Positions 34,876-44,201 of a stretch of DNA of 64,000 nt are shown here, in pieces. This DNA is from Neoscytalidium dimidiatum (Eukaryota > Ascomycota > Dothideomycetes > Botryosphaeriales > Botryosphaeriaceae). Numbering within the stretch: position 1 is the stretch's first letter; every line of letters begins with the position of its first letter. The position numbers and the translations under genes were made by a program. Where the stretch lies: the NCBI GenBank assembly GCA_037367355.1, contig CM074697.1, forward strand, positions 4,092,001-4,156,000, given 5' to 3'. The notes beneath the pieces were generated by a model. The model was not told the origin of the DNA. It was given only the letters and a program-made list of their open reading frames with translations, and ran no database searches.

Positions 34876-36573
34876 ATGGACGACTACTCCGTGCAAGAGG
34901 AAGCGCAGCGCATCCTGCACGAGCGCCTCCTCTCCGACGCCAGCCTGGCGCTGCCGCCCTCCTTCGCCGAAGCGGCCAAGAAGATCAAGTTCGTCGGCGA
35001 CGACCCGAAGCCCTTCGTGCCCACGCCCTGCAAGATCACCGAGTCGGCGTCCGCCCTGTCCGCGCTCGTCGCCGCCGCGGCCAGCGCCGTGGCGGCCGAC
35101 CGGTACGGCATCGACCACCAGGCCGTCGAGGTCAACACCGACCTGGCCACCCTCTTCCTCGAGTCCGTCCTGCTGCCCACCGTCGACGGCCGGCCCTTCC
35201 TCGCGCACCCGCGCCTGCAGGCCGAGTTCAAGAAGGGCGACCTGTACGACCTGAACAAGCCGATCCACCAGGAGGCCACCAACGTCTACCGCACCAGGGA
35301 CGGCCGCTGGTACCACCTGCACGGCTCGATGAACGCGGCGCCGACCATGGCCATGGTCGGCGTCCCCGAGCAGGACGTCACCCGCGACGAGGCCATCGCC
35401 ATCTACGCCGAGAAGGTCGCCCAGCACGACGCCGCGTCCCTCGAGCGGGTGGCCAACGAGGAGCTGCGCCAGGCCGGCGTCACCTGCCTCCTCCCGGACG
35501 AGTTCTTCGCCAGCGAGCAGGGCCGCGTCATGGGCGCCGAGCCGCTGTGGAGCCGGCGCGCGCTGCAGGCGCCGCGGAGCGCGTGGCCGGAGGCGAGCGG
35601 GGTCGACGGGGGCTTCAAGCCGCTGGCGGGCGTCAGGGTCATCGACTTCTCGCGCGTCATCGCCGCGCCCGTCATCTCCAAGGTGCTGGCCGTGCTGGGC
35701 GCCGACGTGCTGAAGGTCACGAACGAGAAGCTGCCGGACATCTCGCTGCTGTGGATGGATCTGAGCACGGGCAAGAGGGACGCGAACCTCGACCTGAAGA
35801 CGGACGAGGGCAAGAGGACGTTCGCGAAGCTGGTCGAGGGCGCGGACGTCCTGATCGACGGGTACCGTCCCGGCGCGCTGGCGCGGCTGGGCTTCGATTC
35901 GGAGAGCTTGCGGAAGATCAACGAGAGGCTGATTTACGTCCGCGAGAACTGCTATGGGTTCAAGGGCCCGCTGGCGTATCGGTCGGGGTGGCAGCAGATC
36001 AGCGATTGCCTCGTTGGCATTTCGTGGTTGCAGGGCAAGTTCATGGGTCTGGATGAGCCCGTTGTCCCGTTGCTGCGTAAGTTTTTTTTTTTTTTTTTTC
36101 TGTGTCTGGAAAAGGCCGAACAAAAAACGGTACGGAGACTGACGATTGCAGCCAACTCGGATTACCAGACCGGCCTCATCGGCGCCGCGGCCATCCTCCA
36201 AGCTCTCCTCGAGCGCACCAAGAATGATGCAACCTACGACATTGACGTGAGCTTGACCCAGTACAATATCTGGTACTACCGCCTCGGCCAGTACACCCCG
36301 GAGCAGCAGAAGGCCCTGCTGGCCAGGAACGAGGGCTTTCACGTGAGGCATTACGACGAGATGCAGACGTTACTTTCCAAGAGCCATGAGGCAATCAAGA
36401 AGGCTCGACCGGATATCTTCACGCATCCAGAGTACTTCTGGAAGATGACAGGCAAGGAGTGGGGAATCGAGGAAGACATCACGATCCTGGCGCCGGCCTT
36501 CAAGTTTGAGAAGTCGAAGCTGGAATACACGACACCGTCAGGGTCGCGCGGAAGGTCGAAGCCAGAGTGGTAG
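34876..36573 (+). CDS. class III (CaiB/BaiF) CoA-transferase-like protein
   Basis: Encodes 540 residues in two exons (intron 36077-36151, with an 18-T run after the donor). Start ATG 34876 (GCCATGG context). Class III CoA-transferases move CoA between carboxylic acids. The N-terminal third has a partial copy of the fold (IDHQAVEVNTDLATLFLES). The main CaiB/BaiF domain starts at PLAGVRVIDFSRVIAAPVISKVLAVLGADV and continues with GKRDANLDLKTDEG, ADVLIDGYRPGALARLGFDSESL, LIYVRENCYGFKGPL, and PNSDYQTGLIGAAAILQAL. Where many family members have the catalytic Asp in a G-[YF]-D-x-x-x-Q-A context, this protein reads SGW372QQISD, so the nucleophile may be replaced by Trp. It may therefore be a divergent transferase, a racemase-type relative, or inactive. 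It is divergent from AtuA and convergent with the Zn2Cys6 gene (112 bases). Confidence 0.88.
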   Translation: MDDYSVQEEAQRILHERLLSDASLALPPSFAEAAKKIKFVGDDPKPFVPTPCKITESASALSALVAAAASAVAADRYGIDHQAVEVNTDLATLFLESVLLPTVDGRPFLAHPRLQAEFKKGDLYDLNKPIHQEATNVYRTRDGRWYHLHGSMNAAPTMAMVGVPEQDVTRDEAIAIYAEKVAQHDAASLERVANEELRQAGVTCLLPDEFFASEQGRVMGAEPLWSRRALQAPRSAWPEASGVDGGFKPLAGVRVIDFSRVIAAPVISKVLAVLGADVLKVTNEKLPDISLLWMDLSTGKRDANLDLKTDEGKRTFAKLVEGADVLIDGYRPGALARLGFDSESLRKINERLIYVRENCYGFKGPLAYRSGWQQISDCLVGISWLQGKFMGLDEPVVPLLRKFFFFFFLCLEKAEQKTVRRLTIAANSDYQTGLIGAAAILQALLERTKNDATYDIDVSLTQYNIWYYRLGQYTPEQQKALLARNEGFHVRHYDEMQTLLSKSHEAIKKARPDIFTHPEYFWKMTGKEWGIEEDITILAPAFKFEKSKLEYTTPSGSRGRSKPEW

Positions 36574-36685
36574 AAATAGCTGTGTAGGATGCGGGAGTGA
36601 AATATTTTGATAAAAAAAAAAGGAATTTCCTGCGACTGATGGCATTGCACGGAGAGAGACCATGATACGACGGAGTCAGATTTGA

Positions 36686-39163
36686 TTAGAAGTTAAAATC
36701 CTCGAGTAAGCCGTTGGAGAGGTATTGCCAGTTCCAGGTGAATGGCAGAGACATATCGCAAAATTCATCCATCATGTTGGGCGCTTGATCTAGGGTCCAG
36801 TCCTCTTGACACGTTGGGTAGGTCATAGGCTGATCCACTGTTGCATATGTAGTGTCTTGCGTTGTTCGAGTCTCATCCGTAGCGTGATTTCCCGAAGCCA
36901 CACCGGGATAATCGTCATCCTCTGCTTGAATTGTCAACGAAGCTGGGCTTGCAAGGCTGGCCGCTGAGGTAGTCTGATGCGTAGCTGCAAATTGGCGGAT
37001 GTTGCTTCCAGAGTTTGCGGGCTGATCAGATAAGCATGGTTGAGCTTGTCCCCTATCGGATTTCGTCCTTGCCCTTTGGATGGCAGCGTTCGCAATCCGA
37101 ATGAGCTCGTGACCGACGTCAAGAACTGGGTGCATGAAGCAGGCTTCTTGGTCGGCCATGCAGCTGGACATGAAGGCGACAGCTTCATTCATGACGCTCA
37201 AATGAGTATCTACGTCGCTGTGAGCAGGTTGCTGCAAAATGCAGATGAAGAGAAGCATCACTGCTTGCACCGGACGATGAATGATTTCCCTGTTTCGATA
37301 GTCAGTGTCAGTACTCAGCCCTTCAAAAGGCGTCCTTACCAGACGAAGCTCGTGCTTTCCCGGGGAATAAGGGGGAGTAGCCGGATGCATTCATACGCTG
37401 AATTGAGACACTTGTCGGTGTGAGGAAATGCGGAATACGAGGTATCAAGGCCTTGTCCAGTGGGCTTTTTGCGTCTCAGAGAGCTGAAGTGCCGTTGCCA
37501 CGTGGCACTATGCACAGTGATAGTGCAGGTGTGATAGGCGAGGACGAGGCTAATGATATGCGGTTGCTGGTTTCCCCAGTCTTCAGCAATTGTGTTGTAG
37601 TTCATCCCGCCAGGGACGTTGCGGCTCCAGTCATCCAGTTGCCTTCCGAGATCGGCGACGTCGGCATGGAGAGCTTCCATTGACTTTTTGGCTGCAGAAG
37701 CAGCAAAGATGCGGTCGTATATCCTGCCCTCGAGGACTGCAAACTCGGCCTTTGCTGAAAGGAAGTTAAGAATTGCGGTCCCCTGACGGTTCACAACGAT
37801 ACCAAGATTGTCTTTTGGAATGGTGGAAGGTAAGGAAACGCCGATATCATCGATGCTGTGAGTGCAAGGTCTACCAGTCCGGAGCGAGGCACCGGAGTCG
37901 AGTATCAATGCAATCCAGAACACGCGCAGCCTCTGCTCTCTGTCGATTGGAGATAATGCGGGGTGCTCAGCTTTTCTATGAAGGCCGGCGGAGTGCGACA
38001 GTCGTACAGCGGCAGCGGTCAGAAAGAAGAACGGCTGCGGATTCGGGGTTCCGCGAAAGAACCAGGCAAGAGCCAAAAGAGCCTGCACGGAGAGTAGACT
38101 GACACTGCGCATGAGGACTGCCAACATAAGCTCAAGTGCATTTTTTGCGTACAACCAGGCCTTGTCCCCAAGCTGCTGTGCGCCAGGGGTCTGCTCTGCT
38201 CTCCTTCGTTGAGCCATAGCTAGCACCGCATTGAGCGCGGCAGACCATGCCGGGTCGTCTATCGTGTTGGCTGAGCGGGCGTACTGGCGACCAAGCAGGC
38301 CCATGAAGGTCGGTGGGTGGAAGATGGGCAAGACGGCGTTGAAGTTCTCAAAAAAGTCATTCACTAGAGGGAGCGCATCTTCCCAGGGCGGGAGTACGGT
38401 GGAAGTTGTGGTGGGACACAGTGGTTGGAGCAGAGGATGGGTCCATCTGGCCCAGCTGCCACCGCCCTTCAGCGGCAGTTCCAGGCGCTGACGCAGCGAC
38501 GCATCAGCGGTGCGTGATTCCAGCCATTGCAATCCATTCGGAGAGAGGATGGATATGCTCGAAGACGGGCCTCTTGATCAGTCAGTGCCACACCTTCATA
38601 TAAAGGCAGCTGGAATCCAAACCAAAGTATCGCAGCTCGCCCGTGTCCTCGATTACAATTGTGCCGCGCCCTTCAGCGTCGTCCGGTACCACCGCTCTTG
38701 GGTTATCCTCCTCGCTTGATGGCTGCGTAGTTGCGCGGTCGTTTGCATCTAATGTAGACTGCTGCGTCGGAGAAAGGCTACGGTACTGTCGCAACTCGGA
38801 TTCAAGCTCGTGAATGCGTTGTTCAAGGCGTTGGACGCGGCTTGCCCTATGATCGATTCAGCATGGGACGTGCGATTACAAGAAAAGGGCGTGTACCTCT
38901 CGGGTCGGGGCCGCGTCTGGCTGTCGACAGCATCGGAGTAGTGGCAGCTGGAAGCAGAAGAGCTGCATTGCGCGCAGACAGGACGCGCTCCGCTGCACTT
39001 GATTCTCTTCCGACGGCAAGAATCGCAGGCCTTGACAGCGTTAGTCGAGCTCAGTCAAATCAAGTCGAAGGAGACAGACTTTGGCGATGCGGCGCTTCCA
39101 GCCGCGAGGTCTTTGCGGGTGCCAGGGATTTGGAATTGGGTTGGAAGGAGTTGCTTCTTGCAT
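36686..39163 (-). CDS. Zn2Cys6 fungal transcription factor
   Basis: Encodes about 758 residues from five exons (introns 39031-39079, 38847-38896, 38571-38622, 37290-37339). The binuclear zinc cluster is at residues 30-57 with Cys at 30, 33, 40, 47, 50 and 57 (ACDSCRRKRIKC ... CAQC), preceded by a basic arm. The first intron lies just before the cluster. A short coiled coil (RVQRLEQRIHELESELRQ) follows for dimerisation. Splicing at 38571 restores RYFGPSSSISILSPNGLQW, the usual start of the regulatory half. The central fungal-TF domain shows PLVNDFFENFNAVLPIFHPPTF and GLHRKAEHPALSPIDREQRLRVFW. The tail is acidic and Gln/Thr-rich. Its place beside the AtuA/CoA-transferase pair, and the motif array in their promoter, make it the likely local regulator (inference). 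Confidence 0.9.
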
Positions 39164-39505
39164 GCCTGTTGAAGTGTAATCCGTAGCCGAGGAATCCCGC
39201 AGCAGCGGCCCAGAATGCGGTGCGGAGCGCGGCGCGAAGTCAGCAGAGACCGCGATTGACTACGTCATTATCGCATCCACAGTGCTCTGATCATCATCCA
39301 TAACACTGATTTAGCAAGACATGAACCAAAAGATCATCTCTGGATGTCATCCGTGCTGCAGTCGGCCATGGACACGTAGATGATATTTGATAGAAGATTC
39401 GCCGGGTAGTCACAAAGAGGAGCAGGTTCACGATGAATGCGATCATAAATTTGAACTGTTTGCTTGAATGGCATAAATAAATATGTAGCCCTCTTTATAT
39501 GGTGT
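39164..39505. other. promoter of the Zn2Cys6 gene
   Basis: 342 bases between the Zn2Cys6 start codon and the 3' end of the GH16-like gene, both on the reverse strand. No distinct element was recognised. Confidence 0.5.
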
Positions 39506-40465
39506 TTATGGGTTGTAGCTCGTCACCTGCAAATTCTTCACGGCGTAGGTCGTGTCTACGAGCCGTCAGTATTGCTCCTCAAAAATTCGACATCTTCGGA
39601 CTTACTCGTCGTGGGACCTGGAGAGCCAGAAGACCCTTCCATCTGCAAGTTGATGATGCTGTCACGTCATTCGTTAGCAAGGCTGCTTTCCAAATCTTCC
39701 CAGCCGGCAGCACTTACAGCCAGAAACCAGCGCCGGTGTATCCCTTTCCAACCTGCGTGGTGACCAGATTGCCATCCAGGTAGTACTTAACTGACACATC
39801 GCTGCCGTTCTCATCGCGCAGCTCTGCCTTGATATCATGGAACGCGTCCGGGTTGGGGTAATCGACGTCCAGGGCGTCCACCTCCGAACTCGTGTTAAAG
39901 ACGTTGAAAGAGATCTTGCCCGAGCCTGGCGTGTATCACCGATGTTAGCATGGGCTCCATAGTGCCACAACACGAGGCTGCCATCATTACCCTTCCACTC
40001 GGCCATGTCAACCTCCGGCGGCCAGCCCTCCGTAGCAGTCAACCAGAATGCAGGCCATGTCCCCCTGTCCACAGGAGCAAGGAACGATCCCGTGAAGTCG
40101 AGACCGCCGCCCTGCTCCACAACGAAGTGCTGCTTCGCGTGCACAGCACCCGAGAGGTAGTTGATGGCGGTGCCACCGCTGGTCGCGGGCTGGCCAGAGA
40201 CGGGTTGGGCAGTGATGGTAAGTTGGCCAGCAGGGTTGATGGCGATGTAGTCGTGGTAGCTGCTGTTGCCGACCATGCGGGCCGAGCCGTTGTGGTCGCT
40301 GCCCCAAGGGTACAGGTAGTTGAAGTACTCCTCAAGGCTCGCGTAGTCGTCGAAACATGTGTCGGGGATCAAGGTCGTGCCGGACTGGCGTTTGGCCGGG
40401 GACTTCTTCACCGCGGCGGCGGAAGCGCCGGTGAGCAGCAGTGCTGTGATGAGAGTAGACTTCAT
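39506..40465 (-). CDS. secreted GH16-type glucanase/lectin-fold protein with a reading-frame break
   Basis: The gene starts at 40465 with a signal peptide (MKSTLITALLLTGASAAA) and a Lys-Arg processing site (SPAKRQS). The GH16 catalytic signature is E151-V-D153-M-A-E156-W in TEGWPPEVDMAEWKG. Introns at 39659-39717 and 39556-39605 join KGYTGAGFWL to IINLQMEG and then to TYAVKNLQVTSYNP. Between HANIG (residue 176) and SGKISFNVFNTSS the frame shifts. The only in-place GT..AG that repairs it is 14 bases long (39926-39939), far shorter than any normal intron. A one-base deletion in a reading like IGDTRQ-GSGKIS would equally explain it. Without repair the protein stops soon after the catalytic motif. 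Either a sequencing error, a recent null allele or a very small intron is possible. The enzyme would act on beta-glucans of plant or fungal walls. Confidence 0.7.
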
Positions 40466-41757
40466 GATGAGCGCGGAGAAAGGTATTGAGCGAATGGTAC
40501 CCGAAGCGGGTCTTCAAAGGCTTTTAAAGAATGAGTTGATGTGCTGAACCGGGGAGGGAATGGCGATGGGCATTTATAACTAGATGACTGGCGGCCTTGA
40601 ACGGCTGCGCAGATGCACATCATTCATCGCGGACTCAACCTTGTGCATCGCGTTCACGGGCATGGCCAGTTTCAACACCCTGTTTCAAAGGTGGTTTTGC
40701 AGGGCTGCCGCCCGCCGGAGTAGGGGCTCGGTCGGCAGCGGGATTGGTGGTTTGATGTTTCTCCTGTTCGACAAAAGCGGGGAATGGGCGGGTTTCAGGA
40801 ACGAGGCCAGTCGGACCAGGCTCCATCCCGCACCGCTGTCCTTCGCGTAAAGGCCGATCTGAATTTTGACGAGCATCATCTTGCAGATCATGCCGTTTCG
40901 CGCAGGAACCCCATGTCTATACCGGCCTGAGAAGCGTTGCAAATACGATACGAAAGGAACAAGAAGGTGTGACTCTCGGGTGACGCCGCCCACTCAGCCT
41001 AAAATTACGACCAGAACCCACCGGAGAAGGCGGCCATGATGAAGGCATTCGCGTCTATGCTCTGAGTCTACAACTACTTGGCGGCAAGCTCGACCACGAG
41101 CGCCACTCGTCCGCAATCGAGTGAGCCCGTTCGGCATTGTCAGTGCTAATGCTTCTCCGAGAAACTTTCTTGCTCTGGCACTTCCTCCGCCTTGTAGTGC
41201 GCTTGCCAAGTGATCCGCCTCTTGGCTCTTCTAAGCTTCTGTCTATTTATTTCTCTCTATCGATCGTCGCATACGAGTCGTTGCGTTCTTGGATATAATT
41301 ACCGAGGTGCTCAGCCCTGTCTCGGTATCACTCGTACACCTACCTATAGAGCCTCAAATCTCTGCAAGCCAGGCGAAACATGGAAAAGCAGCCTTCTTAG
41401 AGCCCAGGTAGCGCTCTCATAGCGGAAAGCATACGCCTTCGTCTGTCCGATCGGGTAAGCGTTCTGCTCCATTTGTCACCACCACGTCTGCTTTGGGTCG
41501 TTGATCTGCGCTTGCGTGGACGTGGTCAATCTATCCAGAGTCTGCACAGCGTTCCATTGAGCATTGGCAGACGACATCACAAGAAATGTAGGCGCGAATA
41601 GATTGGGCTTACTTCTCGTAGCTTGAACTTTCTGTCTTGCTCTCGTCCGAGGAGATTCCTATAACTTCATTGCGGAACTCGTTCATTCCACGACCATCAA
41701 CGGCTTCATTCCCTTCCAGCTTCATTCGCGAGATACGAAGCGCGCAAATCACGTACA
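40466..41757. other. intergenic, no gene seen
   Basis: About 1.3 kb between the GH16-like gene and the CHRD-like relic. Short open frames around 40584-40850 and 41210-41422 show no recognisable content. Confidence 0.5.
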
Positions 41758-42262
41758 TGATGAAGACCTCCATAGTCTCAGCAATCATACTTCTCGCTCT
41801 TGGCGTGCCTGGTGCTTCCACACCCGACAAACCCGATTACACCCCTCCTGGCGGCTGAATATCTTCCTCCCCCCAGTGACTGGGAGTCGATCAAGTACCC
41901 TCCCGGCACCGGTGAGGAGCCATCATGTCAGACAGACGCGTTACCTTTCGCATTCACCTCCACATACAAAGACGTCGCCACTCCCTACCAAGTCGTCAAC
42001 GGCACAACGCCAACCGGCGGCCTCGATGATGCGATCGGCTACCACAATTCATAATCAAACCCCACGACAACACCATCTGCTACCAAAACACCCTTCACAA
42101 CTTCCGCGGCGAGTACCAGTCCCCCGCCAAGACGGCCACTCACATCCACGAAGCTGCCAAGGGTTCCACGTCAGACAGATCGAGGGAACCCCTGCCGGCT
42201 TCTTCGCTGACGTGCACTCGAGCCTGGCTGTCCCGGGCGCGGTCGGAGGTCAACTTGCGTGA
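41758..42262 (+). pseudogene. decayed CHRD-like secreted protein
   Basis: Pieces of one secreted protein are spread over three frames. The first frame gives a signal peptide (MMKTSIVSAIILLALGVPGAST, ATG at 41758) and ends at TGA after DYTPPGG. The second, starting in the same GGCGGCTGAA, gives EYLPPPSDWESIKYPPG through LDDAIGYHN and ends at TAA near 42054. The next frame continues IIKPHDNTICYQNTLHNF and RGEYQSPAKTATHIHEAAKG, the segment that resembles CHRD-domain proteins (ATHIH motif). It then joins abruptly to a part of the original frame reading QIEGTPAGFFADVHSSLAVPG and a TGA at 42260-42262, with roughly 35-40 residues of the expected middle missing. Two one-base indels and one deletion explain everything. 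Function of the intact family is not well defined. Confidence 0.75.
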
Positions 42263-42838
42263 AGAGGTTGGTGAGTGGGGGCGGTGAGATTTCAACGCTC
42301 CTGTGATGGCTTGCCGTTGTGCCGTGCGTTTGCAAGCACTGATTTCAAACTATGCAGAATTAACGACGATGTGTTTTGTAGTCGATAAAGCTTCCTAGGA
42401 AATTGAAGTTTTCGCAATGATTTTGCTTGAGGATGCTGAGATATCTGTGATCTGAAATACGATTATTCTCAACGTATGGTCCGGTACGGTCATATTGATG
42501 TTGTTTTCCTAAAGAAAAAAAAAAAAAAGAGAGAAAAGAGGACCACCTTATATCCTCAAAAATATCTCGCAATTATCGTATTGTGCAGAGCAGATTGATA
42601 AGAGGTTACTTAGAATTGCCTAAAATAGCTCTATCGTGTTCATCTGACTGCAAAAAGACTGCGCCGAGGGTGCGAGGGGTTTTTCCGCAGCCCAGCCAAG
42701 GATCCTAAATGCGGGGCAGTTCGGGAAAGTATATTTACGCACAAGCTGCTGCCTGCAGAGCCTTAATGCAATCGTACATCGGAACTACATCTCTCAGCGT
42801 GATAAACAACATTCGCGACGTTACTCTGATCATCCAAA
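42263..42838. other. intergenic; promoter of the short-chain dehydrogenase gene
   Basis: About 580 bases with an A14 tract at 42515-42528. No gene is evident. Confidence 0.5.
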
Positions 42839-43936
42839 ATGACCGAGGTTATCATTGAGGACCAGGTGCTGGGGAATTTGAAAGACAAAGTCGTCATCAT
42901 TACGGGTGATTAGCTCTGCAGTATCTCAGAAAGGTTGAGCTAATACAAAAGTACATCAGGCGGCTCGTCTGGGATTGGTCTGGCCATAGTGTCCCTGGCG
43001 TTGAAGCTTGGAGCGAAGGTCATCATGGGAGACCTTAACCCTGCTCCCCCAAGAATCGAACACGAGAACATGACCTTTGTCACCCTGGACGTGACATCGT
43101 GGGACGCACTGTCAGCGTTGTTCGAGAAAGCTGTCGAACTTCATGGCAGAATTGATCATGTGTTCGCAAATGCTGGTAAGTAGGCCAAACCCCGGATGAT
43201 GGTACTCTTAATAATCGTTGTCTTGAAGGCATCGCTCCACGGATGAACCTGCTGGAAGACAAGGTTGACGACAACGGAAAACTTCTGGAGCCGGACTACC
43301 GCGTGATCGACATCAACCTCAAAAGCGTCATGAATACTACGGCGTTGGCTCTTCATTATATGAAGAAGCAAGAAACAGGTGGCAGCATCGTGCTCACGGC
43401 GTCCGCATCCAGTATGTATCGCCGGACTTCTGACTTCGTGCAGCAAAACTGACTAGGCTGTGAAAATAGGCTTCCAGCATTTCCAGGCTGTTGATTATAG
43501 TGAGTGTCAAAGTTAAATATGGGCGTCGGATGCTGACAGAAGAAAAGCAACGGCCAAGCATGGTGTCCTGGGCATCATGCGATCGCTCGTTCCTCACCTC
43601 CACCCGAAGCTGCCCATCCGCATCAATGCCATTGCACCCTCTTGGACAAACACGGGCATTGTTCCAGGAGACCTAATCAGAAAGATGGGCGCGCTCTACA
43701 TGGAGCCCGAGGATGTCGCACGTTCCGCTGCCATCCTTATGGCCGACCAGGAGCGCAACGGACAGCTGATCTACTCACAGGCCCGCCAGGATGGTGGGAT
43801 CGACTACAGGGAAATTGACGAGGTTTTGACCAAGACTGCGGCAGCGCTGTGCAAAGATTCGGGTCCGAGCCTTGAAAATGTCTTGGCTGGGATGAGGTCG
43901 ATGTCAGAAAAAGCTGTCACCAACACCGAAACATGA
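42839..43936 (+). CDS. short-chain dehydrogenase/reductase (classical SDR)
   Basis: Encodes 294 residues from five exons (introns 42906-42959, 43176-43228, 43412-43469, 43500-43547). The start is ATG 42839. The Rossmann NAD(P) motif TGGSSGIG is at residues 22-29 and is completed only after splicing the first intron. The NAG motif is at 93-95, the catalytic Ser near 152-156 (TASASS), and the catalytic Tyr165-x-x-x-Lys169 (YTTAK) is rebuilt across two introns with a 30-base exon between them. An acidic residue after strand 2 (GDLNP) suggests NAD preference. The ending is helical and ordinary. It lies 265 bases upstream of the thiamine-diphosphate enzyme on the same strand, so the two may act together on a hydroxy/keto compound; the substrate is not evident. 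Confidence 0.92.
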
Positions 43937-44201
43937 ATGGCGGGGAAGGCGGAGGTGGCGCTCGGATAGCGCGGTGACCCACATTCCGGGTGGGAAGAGG
44001 TAGCATGAGCGGCCGGTCAGCGCTGATCTTGGCTGAGGGGGAGGACTTTTGCGGGGTTGGGATACTAGCCGATAGCCGCGAGATCTCTGCTTACGTCGTA
44101 TCATGGAACCATGCTATCTCTTTTTGCATCTATTTAACTGGCGGTGGCATTATACCGAAATGCACAACCACTGAGTGAATTCGAACTCTGCATCACTCAA
44201 G

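Noticed and set aside
34675..36351. 558-codon reverse open frame across the CoA-transferase-like gene
   Set aside because: It is the mirror of a GC-rich coding sequence; the forward frame carries clear family motifs and a proper intron, the reverse one none.
43412..43547. Apparent loss of the SDR active-site Tyr
   Set aside because: Two introns flank a 30-base exon; joined, they give the complete YTTAK motif.
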